Assembly (NCBI GenBank): GCA_030549775.1
Contig: CM060177.1
Coordinates: forward strand, 64,670,638 to 64,734,637
DNA from: Tamarix chinensis
Lineage: Eukaryota > Streptophyta > Magnoliopsida > Caryophyllales > Tamaricaceae
DNA length: 64,000 bases
Direction: 5' to 3'
Of the stretch, positions 35,040-47,701 are shown one piece after another (the first letter of the stretch is position 1; each line of letters starts with the position of its first letter). The notes beneath the pieces are model-generated. The model was not told the DNA's origin and did no database searches. It saw only the letters and a list, made by a program, of their open reading frames with translations. Both the position numbers and the translations under genes were made by a program.

Positions 35040-37016
35040 ATGGAAGAAGACAATAACGATGTTGTTGAAGTTCGAGAAGAAGAACCATGTAATGAGGATG
35101 GGGAGAAAGGTATTGAAGCTTGTAGTGGAGCTGATGAAGATGATGAGCATTGTGCCATAAAGAAAAAAGTTTGAAAGAGAACATCACTTGTATGGAAAGA
35201 ATTCAAAGAAGTTGTATTAAAAGATGGAACGAAGAAGGCGCAATGTAATAATTTTCATGGAAAACTTTCCATTATTGCCGGTGGTACTACCTCCCATTTG
35301 AGAAGACACTTGTGAACTTGTGCACTCCGTAAGCCAAAAGGTCAGTAAGAATTGTCTTTAACAAAATCAATGGGGGTAAGTTTTGCTACCTACTTTAGAT
35401 TTGACCATACAAAGTCAAGAGAGGTTTGGGCTAAACTCGTTCTAGTCCACGAATACCCATTTAATATAATTGAACATGAAATGTTCGATGAATACTTAAA
35501 AACCCTTACTCCTCATTACAAAAAAGTGTCACGTGCTATGGTCAAACAAGATTGTTTTTCTATTTATGATCATTGCAAGAAAAAAATAAAGAATGTGATG
35601 GATAAGATGCAGAAGATTAGTATCACTACGGATTTGTGGAATTCGGAAGCTCCAAAACTCCATTATATGGTTGTGACTACACATTTCATTGGTGATGATT
35701 GGGTGTTGCATAAATATATCCCAAATTTTTTCCACTTGTCCCCTCCTTGTACTGGTCTGACAATTTTCAATGCCTTTTACAAATGTTTTATGGATTGGAG
35801 AATTGAGAATAAAGTCTGGAGTCTTACTGTTGATAATGCAACACTAATGATAGAGTTGTTAAGATAGCAAGAGATAGCTTTTCTTCTAAGAATAAGCTTT
35901 CTTTTGATGGAAAACTATTTCATGTGAGATGTTGTGCCCATATAATAAATTTGCTGGTACAAAATGGGCTTAAATGTATTGAACATATTACTACAAATGT
36001 GAGAGAAAGTGTGAAGTATTTGGCGGACTCTGAAGCACGTTTAACGTTATTTAGTGAGATTTCTAAGCAAGTGGGTTTGACAAAAAAAAGTTAGTGTTGG
36101 ATGTTAAAACCAGATAGAATACTACTTATGCAATGTTTTCCACAGCTTTAGAGTTTAAAGATGTGTTTTCCAGATATGTTGAACAAGATTTGAGATACCA
36201 ATGCTTACCATATCCTAATGAATGGAAACAAGTGGAGGGTGTGTGTGGATTTCTTGCTATTTTTAATGAGATTACAAAAGTTCTTTTAGGAAGTGAATAT
36301 CCAACATCAAACTTGTATCTTTCGGAGATTTGGGTGATAAAATAGGAACTAGATGAGAAAGTAAATGATGATGACATTTTTATGCAAGTAATGGCAATGA
36401 AAATGAAAGAAAAGTTTGATAAGTATTGGGGTGAATGTAATATGTTGATGTATCATGCTTCTATTTTAGATCCTCGGTACAAAATAATGTTGATTGACTA
36501 TACATTTCCTATCATTTACAAAGAAGTTGATGTTGAGAAAAATATTGGAGAGGTGAAAAAAACATAGAGAGATTTTTGATTGTTATGCTGGACATTATGT
36601 GAGTAGTGTTGAGAATGCATTGGATAAGGACATTAGTGAGGTTGGGCCTAGTAATGTGATTGAGAAAGGATTATTATCTAGGAAATCAAGGTTTGAAAAG
36701 TTTGTTATGAGTACTAGCACCCAACAATCGAGCAAATCAGAGTTGGATATGTACCTAGAGGAGGTTGTGTATATGTGTAAAGATGGCTTATGTTCTCCTT
36801 TTTCAACACTCGACTGGTGGAAGGAAAATACCTTGAAGTTTCCTATACTATCTCAAGTAGCACGTGATATTTTATCGATTCCTATATCAGTTGCTTTGGA
36901 GGATACTTTTAGTGTTGGTGGGAGGGTAATTGATACATATTAGGACTGTTTAGATCCCAAAACGGTTGAAGTTTTACTTTGCGTTGGTGATTGGGTTTGT
37001 AATAATGGATTGTCTA
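35040..37016 (+). pseudogene. hAT transposase (RICESLEEPER/DAYSLEEPER-like), decayed
   Basis: From ATG 35040 the frame gives an acidic N-terminus (EEDNNDVVEVREEE, GADEDDEH). It then gives a TGA, a BED zinc-finger region (VWKEFKEVVLKDGTKKAQC … HLRRHL) in which the second zinc Cys is replaced (CNNF), and further stops. The region 35352-35867 carries the hAT core start (FATYFRFDHTK, ISITTDLWNS, FFHLSPPCTG). After frameshifts the C-terminal dimerisation domain is clear at 36599-36943: LDMYLEE, DWWKENTLKFPILSQVARDILSIPIS and DTFSVGGRVID. A TAG at 36941 is followed by CLDPKTVEVLLCVGDW and a possible splice donor at about 37025. The family is certain. The copy cannot encode a functional protein. Confidence 0.92.
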
Positions 37017-40000
37017 AGAAAAAGGTAATTATTTTAATATTATTTATATTTAGTTAGTTAATCTATGTTTTCAATTTAAGTGTAGCTACTAATATTTTTT
37101 ATTGGCTTCCTTTTTTTTAAAAAAAAAGGGCACACACACAAGAATATGAAGTTATGCAGGAAATATATTTGCCATAATTTAGTTGGTAATGTTCTAATGT
37201 AAGGTACTTACCTCTATGATGACTATAATTTTAATAATTTGTTGATTTTTACATACTAAATTACTAATTAATGATATTTTCATGTTGTTTTTGCAGGCAC
37301 GTGACTATATTTGCCATTTCAATTAGTTTTTGCATGTTGTGGATCGTGCCTTTTTTTGTTGGCCACTTGAGTCTAGTTATGATTTCTTTTGGTATGATTT
37401 CTAAAACTAGCTCATTAGTGTTGTTGAGTGTGCTTTGGTGTCATTAAAAATATTCTATTTGTAAGTTTATATATAGAGTTTTTGTTCAATGTTGTAAATA
37501 TTATCAGGTTTACATTAATAAACATGGTATCTTGTGCAGTTTTGAAAGGGACCTAATGTAATTGTTATTTGGTTTTTTAATAAGAGGGTGAGTTGTCTAA
37601 TATCACTTGTTATCTCCTGTAAATCTTGCCAGACTTCATCACAGGTCTTAATTTATCAATTTTTTGTCTTCATTTTATAATGGTTGCTGGGCTTCATCAG
37701 TGAAGATAGCAGTTGATTGTAGTGGTCCTTACTAGTGGGTAGGGTTCCTTATGTGTTTTGGAGGAGATTTTTCTAATGGTTGTTTTGTGGACGAATCAAT
37801 GGAAACTGGAAACACCAAAAGTGACAACATAGTTAACCAAAACTGGCTGTAATGGAACAAGTTTTTGGTTGTGATACCAAAATGACTTAGGGTTAACTTT
37901 GGCCCTCACAATACCCTCTAGTTTACCATAAACCATATAATTTTAATGATGAACTTAATTTATCATTCATGAAAGAATTAATTATGTATTTTTGTTTCTA
38001 CTTTATCTATATTGGTTTTATATTATTACATCTACTTTCTTCTTTTTATATATTATTTTATATTGCTTGTTCTTAAATAATTAATCACGAAAATGTTAAT
38101 TAAAATTATATTATAAATTCCTCTATGGTGATAATCTAAAATGAGATATAACCAAAGAGCAACATGCCATTAGAGAAGGGAGCAACTATTGGATCCTCTC
38201 AAAATCTTCTCTAGCCTTTTGAGTTTTCTTTACCCATTTAACTACCAATCATTTGGAGCAACTTTTACAAATTAGTTATCCATATAAATTGCCATTTTCA
38301 AAAACTTTCAGCCTAAACTATTCCAAAAGAAGTACCTTATTTGGATAAATACCTTTTTAAGTAGATCCAGACAAGGGGTACATTAATAAGTGGATATTTT
38401 AGTTTGCAATCATCAATCAAGTTGGACAATTCACATGCTTTCATTTAAGGTGATCGGATGCTGAATTGACATCAAGAAATCAGATATATTTTGTTTTCTT
38501 TCCCAAATGAAGTTGCAATCTTGTAGATGCATTAGGATACTTGCCTATTGTAGCCAAATTACCAATGACCTAGCATGACATATCATTAATGTGAGTTAAG
38601 TTGAAAGAGCAAGATATCCAATGTCTTGCTTATATGCTTCAATGTGCCATAAATTGAAGCCGTAAGATCCTTGACAAACAAAATAGGAAAATAAAGAAAA
38701 CATGCAATCAATTGCTCATGGTTTGACTTATTGTGAAATGAGGACAGGAGCTCTCACACATCAAATTTCTGAAAGACATCTTCTTGATATGCAGCCATTA
38801 CTTAACACTTGAACTCTATTCAACTATTGACCCTCAAGTCTAATATCTTTAAATACTAGGATCCTTCTATATTCAACTTCATCAATGCCAACTTCTACTT
38901 CACGTCATATATCATCTTAGATCTCTCTTCTGTGATAGGTAATTGTCCATCAAAGTTCAAACTCAAATTCCATTTGCCATTAGGGAAGCAATAGAATGCT
39001 AGGGAGTTGGCTCGTGAAACCCAAACTCCCAGCTTTTCTATTTATTTTCACTGGTCTTCAAAAAAGAACAATGTAGAAGATTTGGCATGCTTCAGTTCAT
39101 TGAAGGAATTATCTCTTCATGATAGGTAATTGTTCACCAAACCCAAAGACCATTTTGCCATTCAAGAAGGCCTTAAGACTTAAGTTCAAATAAATCAAAT
39201 CAGCTCCTATGATCTTTGTATCATTAAATACCGAACTCTGTTTCACACATCATAACAGATAATTTCAAATGACTTCTACTAACATAATCTTGGGCCAATC
39301 TCTTCCTCTTCCTCTAGTTTACCGTAAACCATAAAATTCTTACAATATTATTAACAAACTCTATTTATCATTCATAAATATAATCACCAAATAACAATTA
39401 CACTAGGCCCCTTTCATAGCGACCTAGGATAAATAGTATAGCATAAATATTATATGATTCTTATTTATATCCTTGATGTTGACAATTACTGAAACATGGT
39501 ACCGTGTACAGTTTTGAGGAGATTAGAGATGCTAAAATGGAAGACCTGATAGTGTATAGAGTTTTTTAGAAGATTATGCTTCTAACTTCCAAGCTTTGCT
39601 AATAAGTTTTTTATACTTTTAATCTGATGCAGGTTATTTTATAGTTTTTATGATGAAGTGATACATAATTTCACTCAATGGCAATGGATGTGGATGATGG
39701 AGCAATTTATCATGGAACTTTGAAGCCATTTTTTTTATATGTATTGATGTATCTACATGACAGCATCTCTCATTGTATTTAATTTTTATGGATTTTTTTG
39801 TAATATTATACAAGTTTTGGGGAGATAATTTGCACCTAACTTTGTGTCTAAGGGGTTCATGAGCAATTTTATTTTATTTTTTTGAAATAGATTAATATTG
39901 GCTCAGGTTATAATTGAGATAAATTATGCCTGAATTAAGTCAAATATTGAATTATTAAGGGGCTCTATATCAATTTTAAATGAGCCTTAATGAGCCATAA

Positions 40001-40253
40001 ACAAACTCTAAACGAGCCTAAACGAGCACAAAACGAGCCATAAATAAGCAACTTCGGCTCCCCAAAAGGCTCAATTAATATAAACGAGTTGAGCTGAATA
40101 GTTCGCGAATCACAAATGAGCTAAATTCAAACACGACTTATCGAACTCTAAATGAGCCCGCACCGAATTCGAGCTTCAAAAAATATAAACGATCCAAATC
40201 CGAGCTTAGGAGTATTTGGCTCAATTTAGCTCATTTATATCCCTTCACACGAC

Positions 40254-41629
40254 ACATATCAAACATTTTACACATGATTTACACTCTAACATTTTAACGC
40301 ATCCAAACCATAATATGCCATAGCACACTATAAATATTTAAAAAGATCATAAACTGAACAGTGCTTCACTTTCAAGCAAATAGACCCTATTTTCTCTTCT
40401 TAATTAATTCAACACACATCAATTAGAAAGCCCAAATAGCATGTAGGCATACAAAATTAACATATTGTAGGGTACATCACATCACATGCTTATTCAGGCA
40501 ACATTTCAAAGGTAAGAATAACTTACTTAATGTTTAACAAAGCTTCCTACTAAAGATGAAAAACTTAAGTTGGAAGATATCAACTTTCAACACCTTTGAA
40601 AATAAAAAATTATGTATATGAAATAATTGAATAACTTTCACAAATCAATAGCTTCAAATTAGAAAAGAAAACGAGCACACCACTCTCAAAAGAAAAATAG
40701 AGAATGATTCATCTAAAAATAGCTCAACTTCCTTCTAAATCTAACTCTTTCTTGCATAAGGATAAAAAAGAGGGAACTAAGGAGAAGATCAGAAGAGTAA
40801 AAGGAATTCAAAAATAAGCTCAAAGTGGAGAGGAAATTAACATAATCTCTCAAGATTTGAGATGTTTTAGAGGCTGAAAGAAAGGTGAGAAGAAGGGGCA
40901 TTTGGGGTTATTTATAGCAAACCAATCAGTTAAGAAATGAGTGAGGTTATACAATAGATCAAAAACCCTATTTTTACATTTTAAATTTTATTTGAACATG
41001 TAGGTTTATAAAAACTAGGTTTACTCCTATTCCATAGCTCAAATGGTGATTTTTTTTTTTAGAATGTAGGTCAAGCTTATCTATAAAATATCAAACACAA
41101 TAAGGAAAATAGAAGATTGGTGTGGGAAGGGCATATCCTAGCTGTTTAGGGATTTTTTGGAAATTGAAGCATACCACCTGAGGCTTACAGAGGAGAGAGG
41201 AAGAAGAAGACCAGAGTGAGGTCTTTCTCTCCCTCATCTATCAAAATCGAGCCATTAAATATGTTTGAGGTACCAACTAAAGCTAAATAATTGATAAAAA
41301 GGTTTAATAATCACTCAATAATATATTGTAGTTATATTATTAAAGTTCCATTTTGATGCAAGGAATTTATCAGAAAATCAAGCTTCGATAAGTACTTAGC
41401 ATGATAAGTCAATCGATCAATTTAGCCAGACCAGTAAATTATTCTATAGACCAGTCAATCAATTTTTCTAAACCAATCCATTAGTTTAGTTGAACAAAAC
41501 CCTTTGATAAAATGGTGAATTAGTTAATCAATTGTGCGCTTAAATCCACAAGTATACAGATGTCATAGTAGCAAAATAAGGTCGTATTCTTAGGGACTTT
41601 AATATTAACTACTATTTTTTTATTTCTTT
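40254..41629. other. Gene-free LTR-type DNA after the hAT element
   Basis: It continues the repeat seen before the hAT element, including ACCAGTCAATCAATTT-type words at 41400-41510. The segment 40500-40900 reads in reverse like LTR leader DNA. TGTGCGCTTAAATCCACAAG near 41532 looks, in reverse, like the 3' end of an LTR ending in CACA. No gene is supported. Confidence 0.45.
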
Positions 41630-43824
41630 TGAATATCTAAACATATTAGTTAGAAATGGATGGGTTAAACCATATAGGTAAATAGAATAAAAAAACAATA
41701 GAAACTACTAATTATGAATTTAATTGATAAGAAATAAGCCTAAGATTGAATTTCAACGATAATTCCATTGTAATTTAATAAATCAATCTATCTTGTGTCA
41801 CATTTATTAAATAATATAGGAAAAATTAGGTAAAATTAACTATTAATCTATTTCAACAACTAAAAGTCATGCTCAATTAAATCTAACAACCTATTTTCAT
41901 CGCTATAAAACTAACTAAACTCATTAAAAACAAGCTAATTCAATCAATTCCCAAGAATCACCAATCTACTTTCATGAGTCATTAATTCCCATTTAGTTGC
42001 TAACTTCTAATGTTAATTTTAATATTTCAATTCTAATTAACAACCTAATTAGATTAAAATAGTGATCAATTGTTCTAAACCTAATTAATTAAATGTTAGC
42101 AATTGAATAATACAATTCAAATAATTCCAACAATAATTCAATCAATTCATCAAATAAACAATAGAATCAAACCTAATTAGATCATAGAATAGTTAATTAC
42201 TCATGCATAATTGAAATTATAAAGCATAATAATTAAATCAAACATATAATAGTATAGGAGAAAGATAAGAATGTAATAGATAAGATTGTAGAGATGGAGT
42301 TCAATGCGGTGGTTCAATTCTCCAAAATTGATGTTAAAAATTGAAAGCAAAAGGTTTAATCTAATGGGTTTTTGCATAAAAGAGAGATAAAATCAAAGAG
42401 AAATTATAGGGCCAAGAGATGGAAGGCTAGCCCCAAATATATCACATGAGTCATCCTCGAATAGGTTTGTAAATATCCTCCATTGAATGTAATTGTCCAA
42501 TTCTTTAAACTTACATTGAGAAAACAAAATCTAACACCCAACACAGCTAGGTCGTGTTGGGATTAGAGACTAGGTAATCACACTAAAAATCTACATGGCC
42601 ATGTTGGCTCATATCTAGACAGATTAATTAGAAATGGATGGGTCAAAACCCTAAAGGTAAATAAAATAAAATAAAATGATGGAAACTACTAAGTATGAAT
42701 TTAATTGATAAGAAACAAGCCTAAGATTGAATTTCAATGATAATTATAATGTAGTTAAATAAATCAATCTATCTTGTATTAGATTTATTCAATACATTTG
42801 AAAAAAATGGAGGATATCAATCTGACGTACACCAAACAATCTGTAAAAAGACTTTGTAAAAAAAATGAATTGTGGTCAATAATGGGGACGGGAAACGAGT
42901 GCTAACATGAATGAATTTTTTTAAGTAGATATCATGCCATGGTTGTAGAAGTTATTTTAGAAAGTAGGTAAAATTTACTTTTGATTAATTACTTACAGAA
43001 AGTGATTTTTATTAATTACTTTTTTATAACAATTTTTTAGAAGTAAAACTAAACACTTATTTTAATCTATAATTACTTTTATAAAAAAAACTACTTATTA
43101 GAAGTTAAACCAAATAGGCTATAGAACTAATTAAACTCAGTAAAAATAAGCTAATTTAACCAATTCCTGAGAATCACCAATCTACTTTCGTGAGTTATTA
43201 ATTTACGTTTAGTTGCTAAGTTTTGGTGTTAATAATAATCATTCAATTCTAATTAACAATCTAATTAGATTAAAATAGTGATCAATTGTTCTAACCCTAA
43301 TTAATTAAATGCTAGCAATGAAATAACATAGTTCAAAAAATTCCAACAACAATTCAGTCAATTCATCAATTAACAATAGAACCAAACCTAATTAGATCCT
43401 AGAACAATTAATTACTCCTGCATAATTGAAATTATAAACCATAATAATTAAATCAAACACATAATAATAAAGGAGAAAGAGAAAAATGTAATAGATAAGA
43501 CTATAGAGATAGAGGTCAATGCGGTAGTTCAATTCTCTAGATTTGATGTTACAAATTGAAAGAAAAAGATTCAATCTAATAGGTTTTTACATAAAAGAGA
43601 GATAAAATCAAAAAGAAATTATAAAGCTAAGAGATGGAAGGCCACCCCCAATGTATCCCTTGATTCATCCTCAAATAGGTCTTTAAATATCCTCTACTGA
43701 ATGTAATTATCCTATCCTTTAAAATTGCGTTGAAAAAAATAAAATCTAACACCCAATATGCCCATGTTGGGGTTAGAGACTGCGTAATCACACTAAAAAT
43801 CTACATGGCATGTTGGCTAGCTCC
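41630..43824. repeat. Diverged tandem duplication of about 1 kb
   Basis: Unit 1 (about 41630-42613) and unit 2 (about 42614-43824) share TTAGAAATGGATGGGT, TATGAATTTAATTGATAAGAAA, AAGCCTAAGATTGAATTTCAA, GGAGTTCAATGCGGTGGTTCA-type sequence, AAAGAGAGATAAAATCAAA and a common end at AAAAATCTACATGGC…ATGTTGGCT. Identity looks like about 85 percent. Unit 2 replaces about 100 bp of unit 1 with about 310 bp (42806-43120) not found elsewhere in the window. Its ends, CACCAAACAAT and AACCAAATAGGC, recall small DNA transposons, although no TSD was found. The repeat lies downstream of a minus-strand Ty3 integrase scrap, so it may be that element's LTR material. Confidence 0.8.
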
Positions 43825-45010
43825 CCCATGTGACCGATACATGTCAAATCACACTTTCCTCATTATTTTTCCAATCAAGGTCTCAAAGGGGTGCTCATTT
43901 TTTTATAGGGGAATAGTCATAAACTCCTAGCAACATGATAACCATACTTCTAAGGGTGCGGTGCCAGGTACTCAATGTTCTAGACTTTATATTTTTTTTT
44001 TGAATATTTATCCAATAACAAAATAGTAGTTTAGGATGAAATCTATTCCTATATCCCTACAGTTTAGAGTTAAAGTGAAAGGAAACAAAAAAATATCACA
44101 AATAACACGCTAACCAACTAAATGTAAAACACATATTTCAAGTTCAATCATGAAGCAAGTAAACACATTATGCATGTGGGGTTCTTTTGGAAGAAAATAA
44201 GAAAATAAAAAAAAAATTTAAGATAAAAAATGAAGATTATATAAATAAACGAAAATAAATTCACACAAAGAAATAGAAAAAAAAACATAAAACACGTAAC
44301 ATAATCCCCGATGTTTGATTGATATATTATCCCAAATGTGTGGAAAAAGTAAAAGAAGGGAATGGAGAAGATATACCGCTCACTATGGTGGTGGTGGAGG
44401 TTGTTTGTTGCTGGCAATTCAGGTGGATAAAGGAATATATGTGTGAATTGGGATGGGTTGCCAAAGAGGAGAGGGGATGGTGGGCTAGCGATGATGAAGG
44501 GGTGGCGGTGGTCGAAGGTCATGTGGTGATCAGTTAGGGTTATTGAGGAAAAATGTAGGAGGGATTGAGCTAGAATGGGGTAGGAGAATGGTTAATGAGA
44601 TTGCTCATGCTTAGGTAATTTCTTTTTTCAAAAACATGGCATGGCCATGTCACATCTAGGGAGGATTTTTTTTTCTACATTTTGACATGGTCGTGCAGTA
44701 TAACACTACCAAGTCATATTGCACATATAGAGGTTTATGAAGCTTTGAATTTTGCAACATGGTTGTGTCCAGCGACACACCTCAGTAGTGTTGAACCCAA
44801 ATCAGCGCCAATCTTCTAATTTTTTATAATTGTAAACACCTTGCCATCTCTTTGCATTTTAGATTCTCCTACAGATCAGTATATAATCAGGGTTTCACAT
44901 GTTTAAAAATAAAAATAAAATAATGTTGAATCAAGCAATCAAAATAAAGATCAGATAAGAGGAAGGAAAGAAAAGAAAAAAGAAGAAGCAGAAAATACTC
45001 ATTTAATGGT
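43825..45010. other. Gene-free LTR-type DNA
   Basis: The section contains a short G-rich island (44340-44560) and A-rich DNA. I recognise no gene or RNA. The frames at 44148-44522 and 44319-44537 overlap on opposite strands over low-complexity DNA and are not supported. Confidence 0.45.
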
Positions 45011-45014
45011 CATG

Positions 45015-45405
45015 AGCTCGACCCCTTCATCAACCAATCTTTTAGCATGTGAGCCATTATTTTCTCAAATATCTCATTTATCTCACGATTAGTAATTTCT
45101 ATTTTTCCACTCTTATGGGGATGGTACGGTGTAACCACATGATGAGTAACACCAAATTTCTTCAAAAATGCGCTGAAAAGTCAATTAGTGAAGTGAGAAT
45201 CACTATCAATAATAACCATTCTAAGAATACCAAATATTGGAAATATAACCTTTTGAAAATGTTGGATTACAATCTTTGCATCATTGGTGAGAGTTGTCAT
45301 TGCCTCTGCCCATTCGGAGACATAATATACCACACCTAGAATATATTTGTTGTTTTATGAAGATGGAAAGGGTCCTACCCAACTACATATTATTGCACCA
45401 TAGGT
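45015..45405 (-). pseudogene. Ty3 integrase core fragment
   Basis: On the minus strand the translation reads VGPFPSS, a stop, NNKYILGVVYYVSEWAEA, LTNDAKIVIQHFQK, VIDSDSHFTN, a stop, LFSAFLKKFGVTHHVVTPYHP and SGKIEITNREI. This matches, block for block, the Athila-like integrase at 23600-23940 ([33 protein letters not shown]). The second Asp and the Glu of the D,D-E triad are kept. The first Asp region is degraded. It is cut at both sides, passing into AT-rich DNA above 45410 and unrelated LTR-type DNA below 45015. Confidence 0.85.
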
Positions 45406-46306
45406 AGGTCCCATTATTTTTTAATTAAAGACCTAACTATAATTATTAATTATAGTTACTATTATACCTGCATTAATTACTGACCACTCACTTCTCTTAT
45501 CTTCTTCTACCAACTATAATTATTAATTATAATTAATAAAAAATATTATTATTCTTAAATATAATTAAATAACCATCATAATTAGTATTAATTATAATTA
45601 GAAATAATTACTTAACAATAATACTCATTGTAAAGATAAATTAATACATAATAAATTTGGTATTAATCATAATCATAAATTATTAATAAATATAAAAAAG
45701 TATAACCATAGATAGGAAGTCTAAAAAAATCATATCAATTATAACTATATATTAATAATTAATAAAAATATTACTATTCGTAATTATAAATGATTCACCA
45801 ATACAAACAATAATTATTTTATTGGTAATTATATTGTTTATTATATGATTAATATCAATCAAAATTACTATAAATATTGTTCATTATAAAAATAATAATA
45901 TTAAAATATCCTATGTTTAAAATTATCATAAGTAGCTACTACTATTGTACTCTCATTAATTACCCCCCAATCATTTCTCTCCTCTTCTCCTATCCTACTA
46001 CAACTATAAAATATAGCTAAAAATAATTAGTTAATAAAAATAACATTTATTATAATGATAACCTCATAACTAAAAAAAATTGATACTAATCATGATTATA
46101 TATATTTAATAAATATACAAAAGTATTAATTATAACTATGCATAGGAAATTTATGAAAATCATAACAATTACAACAATAAATTGATAATTAATAAAAATA
46201 TCATTATTCATGATTATAAATAAGTCACCAATACAGATAATATTTATTTTATTAGTGAATAAATAGTTTATCTAATTAATACTAATCATAATAATTATAA
46301 ATAAAA
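45406..46306. repeat. AT-rich satellite-like DNA, left arm of an inverted duplication
   Basis: This is extremely A/T-rich with recurrent AATTATAATTAATAA and AATACAAATAAT words. Bases 45460-45895 are complementary, nearly base for base, to 63545-64000. Bases 45895-46306 are complementary to about 56835-57245. A non-repetitive marker is GGGGGGTAATTAAT at 57173 against its complement near 45958. No coding sequence. Confidence 0.85.
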
Positions 46307-46366
46307 TAACAAAAATCAATTACATAGTTTGGAGGTTACTCTAAACATATTAATTTTTCTTCTCCC

Positions 46367-47556
46367 ATGGCCAAGACTAGGAGATCTGCACTTGCTTCCA
46401 GGAAGTGTCGTTTGCTAGGAAGTAGTTCGAATGGAAAATTTTCTTAATCTCGTTTGGCTAATATTACAAAGGGTTCGCCTTTAGTATCTCTTGATTCTCC
46501 AATTCCAATTCAAGAAGAGAATTTATTGGCTTTGAATTATGATGATGTTGCGGTTAAGGAGAATAATAATTTGAATTGTGTTTTGGATGGTAATTGTGAA
46601 CCTTCTATTCAACCAATGACTATTTCCACAAATCCAAATCCTAATCCTGATATTACCAATTCGAATAATGAAGTTGTCCATGGTGATAATTCTGATCATA
46701 AAACATCTAGTATACCTTTGCAGAAATCGTGGAGAGACACTCCCATTGGGAATAGATCATATGCACACACGACTACATTAAATTACATCCCTCCTACTCT
46801 TGTAGAGATTCAGTGGAAGGTTTATATTTTAAAAGAAAAGGTTGAGGAAAATTGCAAGAATTGGATGGGAACCTTGATTGGGTATGTGATTGCTTTTCAT
46901 CCTACTTTAGAAGAGATGAACTCCTTTGTTCGTAACCAATGGCCTACTATTCAACCACCACAAATCTGGTTGCATGATGAGGGATTTGTGTTGTTTACAT
47001 TCAAGTTTGTTCAAGACAGAGACTGGGTACTTCAATCCCCTTATTGGACCTTTTTCAACAGGCTATTCATACTTAAACCATGGCATCAATTTCAATTTGT
47101 TAAGGAATGTTTCCAATTTATGCATTTGTGGATAAAACTACCAAATCTTCCTCTAGATTGTTGGGATGTGGACTTTGTTAGTCGCATTACTAGTGCTATA
47201 GGGCGCCTCTATAGTTGGATGGGGTTACCAAATTAGGTGAACGGATTTATTTTACCCGAGCATTGGTGGAGGTAGATGTGACCAAGAAATATGTGGAACA
47301 AATTGATATTGAAGATCCCGAGGGTAACACAATCACAAAATTTGTTATATATGAATGGATACCATCTTTTTGTAATTCCTATGATGCCTTTGGTCATAAA
47401 TCATGGTCTTGCCCTAAAAAAGAGAAGTTATTGGGGGATAACACATGTCATGATGCCTATCAAAGAGAGGATATTTCCCCTCACCATATGTTATCTAATA
47501 ATCCCAAGCTTCCTAATCATGGTACTGCATCTATACAACAGATAAGGCCCATGTGA
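46367..47556 (+). pseudogene. LINE ORF1 (Gag-like, DUF4283/zinc knuckle), decayed
   Basis: ATG 46367 opens MAKTRRSALASRKCRLLGSS. A TAA at 46445-46447 interrupts, and the same frame runs on to 47236 with the DUF4283-type section (VGYVIAFHPTLEEMNSFV, WLHDEGFVLFTFK, LFILKPWH and KLPNLPLDCW, about residues 160-285). The zinc-knuckle part follows one frame over (47215-47556): FCNSYDAFGHKSWSC, where the second Cys of the CCHC knuckle is Tyr. In the inverted partial copy the first stop is absent (KFSLSHLAD), so that nonsense change arose in this copy or was spared there. Confidence 0.88.
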
Positions 47557-47701
47557 GACCTCAACATTAACCTCTTAAGACCTTCTCTAATCAGGACTCC
47601 TTTCATCAAGCTACAAATAAAAACCTGCCTGATCTTTCCAATCCTGATAATCTTGATAGCAGAAATAATCCCCAAGCAGAGGAGAATGGACCATTGGATG
47701 A

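Larger units (their letters stand above)
30752..40245 (+). mobile_element. hAT-superfamily DNA transposon, 9.5 kb
   Basis: Termini are TAGGACTGTAAACGAGC on the left and the complement AAGGGATATAAATGAGC on the right, a diverged hAT-type inverted repeat. Flanking octamers are CACATGAC (30744-30751) and CACACGAC (40246-40253), matching at 7 of 8 and diagnostic of hAT insertion. Both ends are packed with subterminal AACGAGC/AATGAGC/GAGCT words (30760-30960 and 39960-40240), as expected for transposase binding. A decayed hAT transposase occupies 35040 to about 37016. The remaining 7 kb or so is noncoding, with internal tandem repeats, and is unusually long for a plant hAT, so older insertions may be hidden inside. 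Confidence 0.88.
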
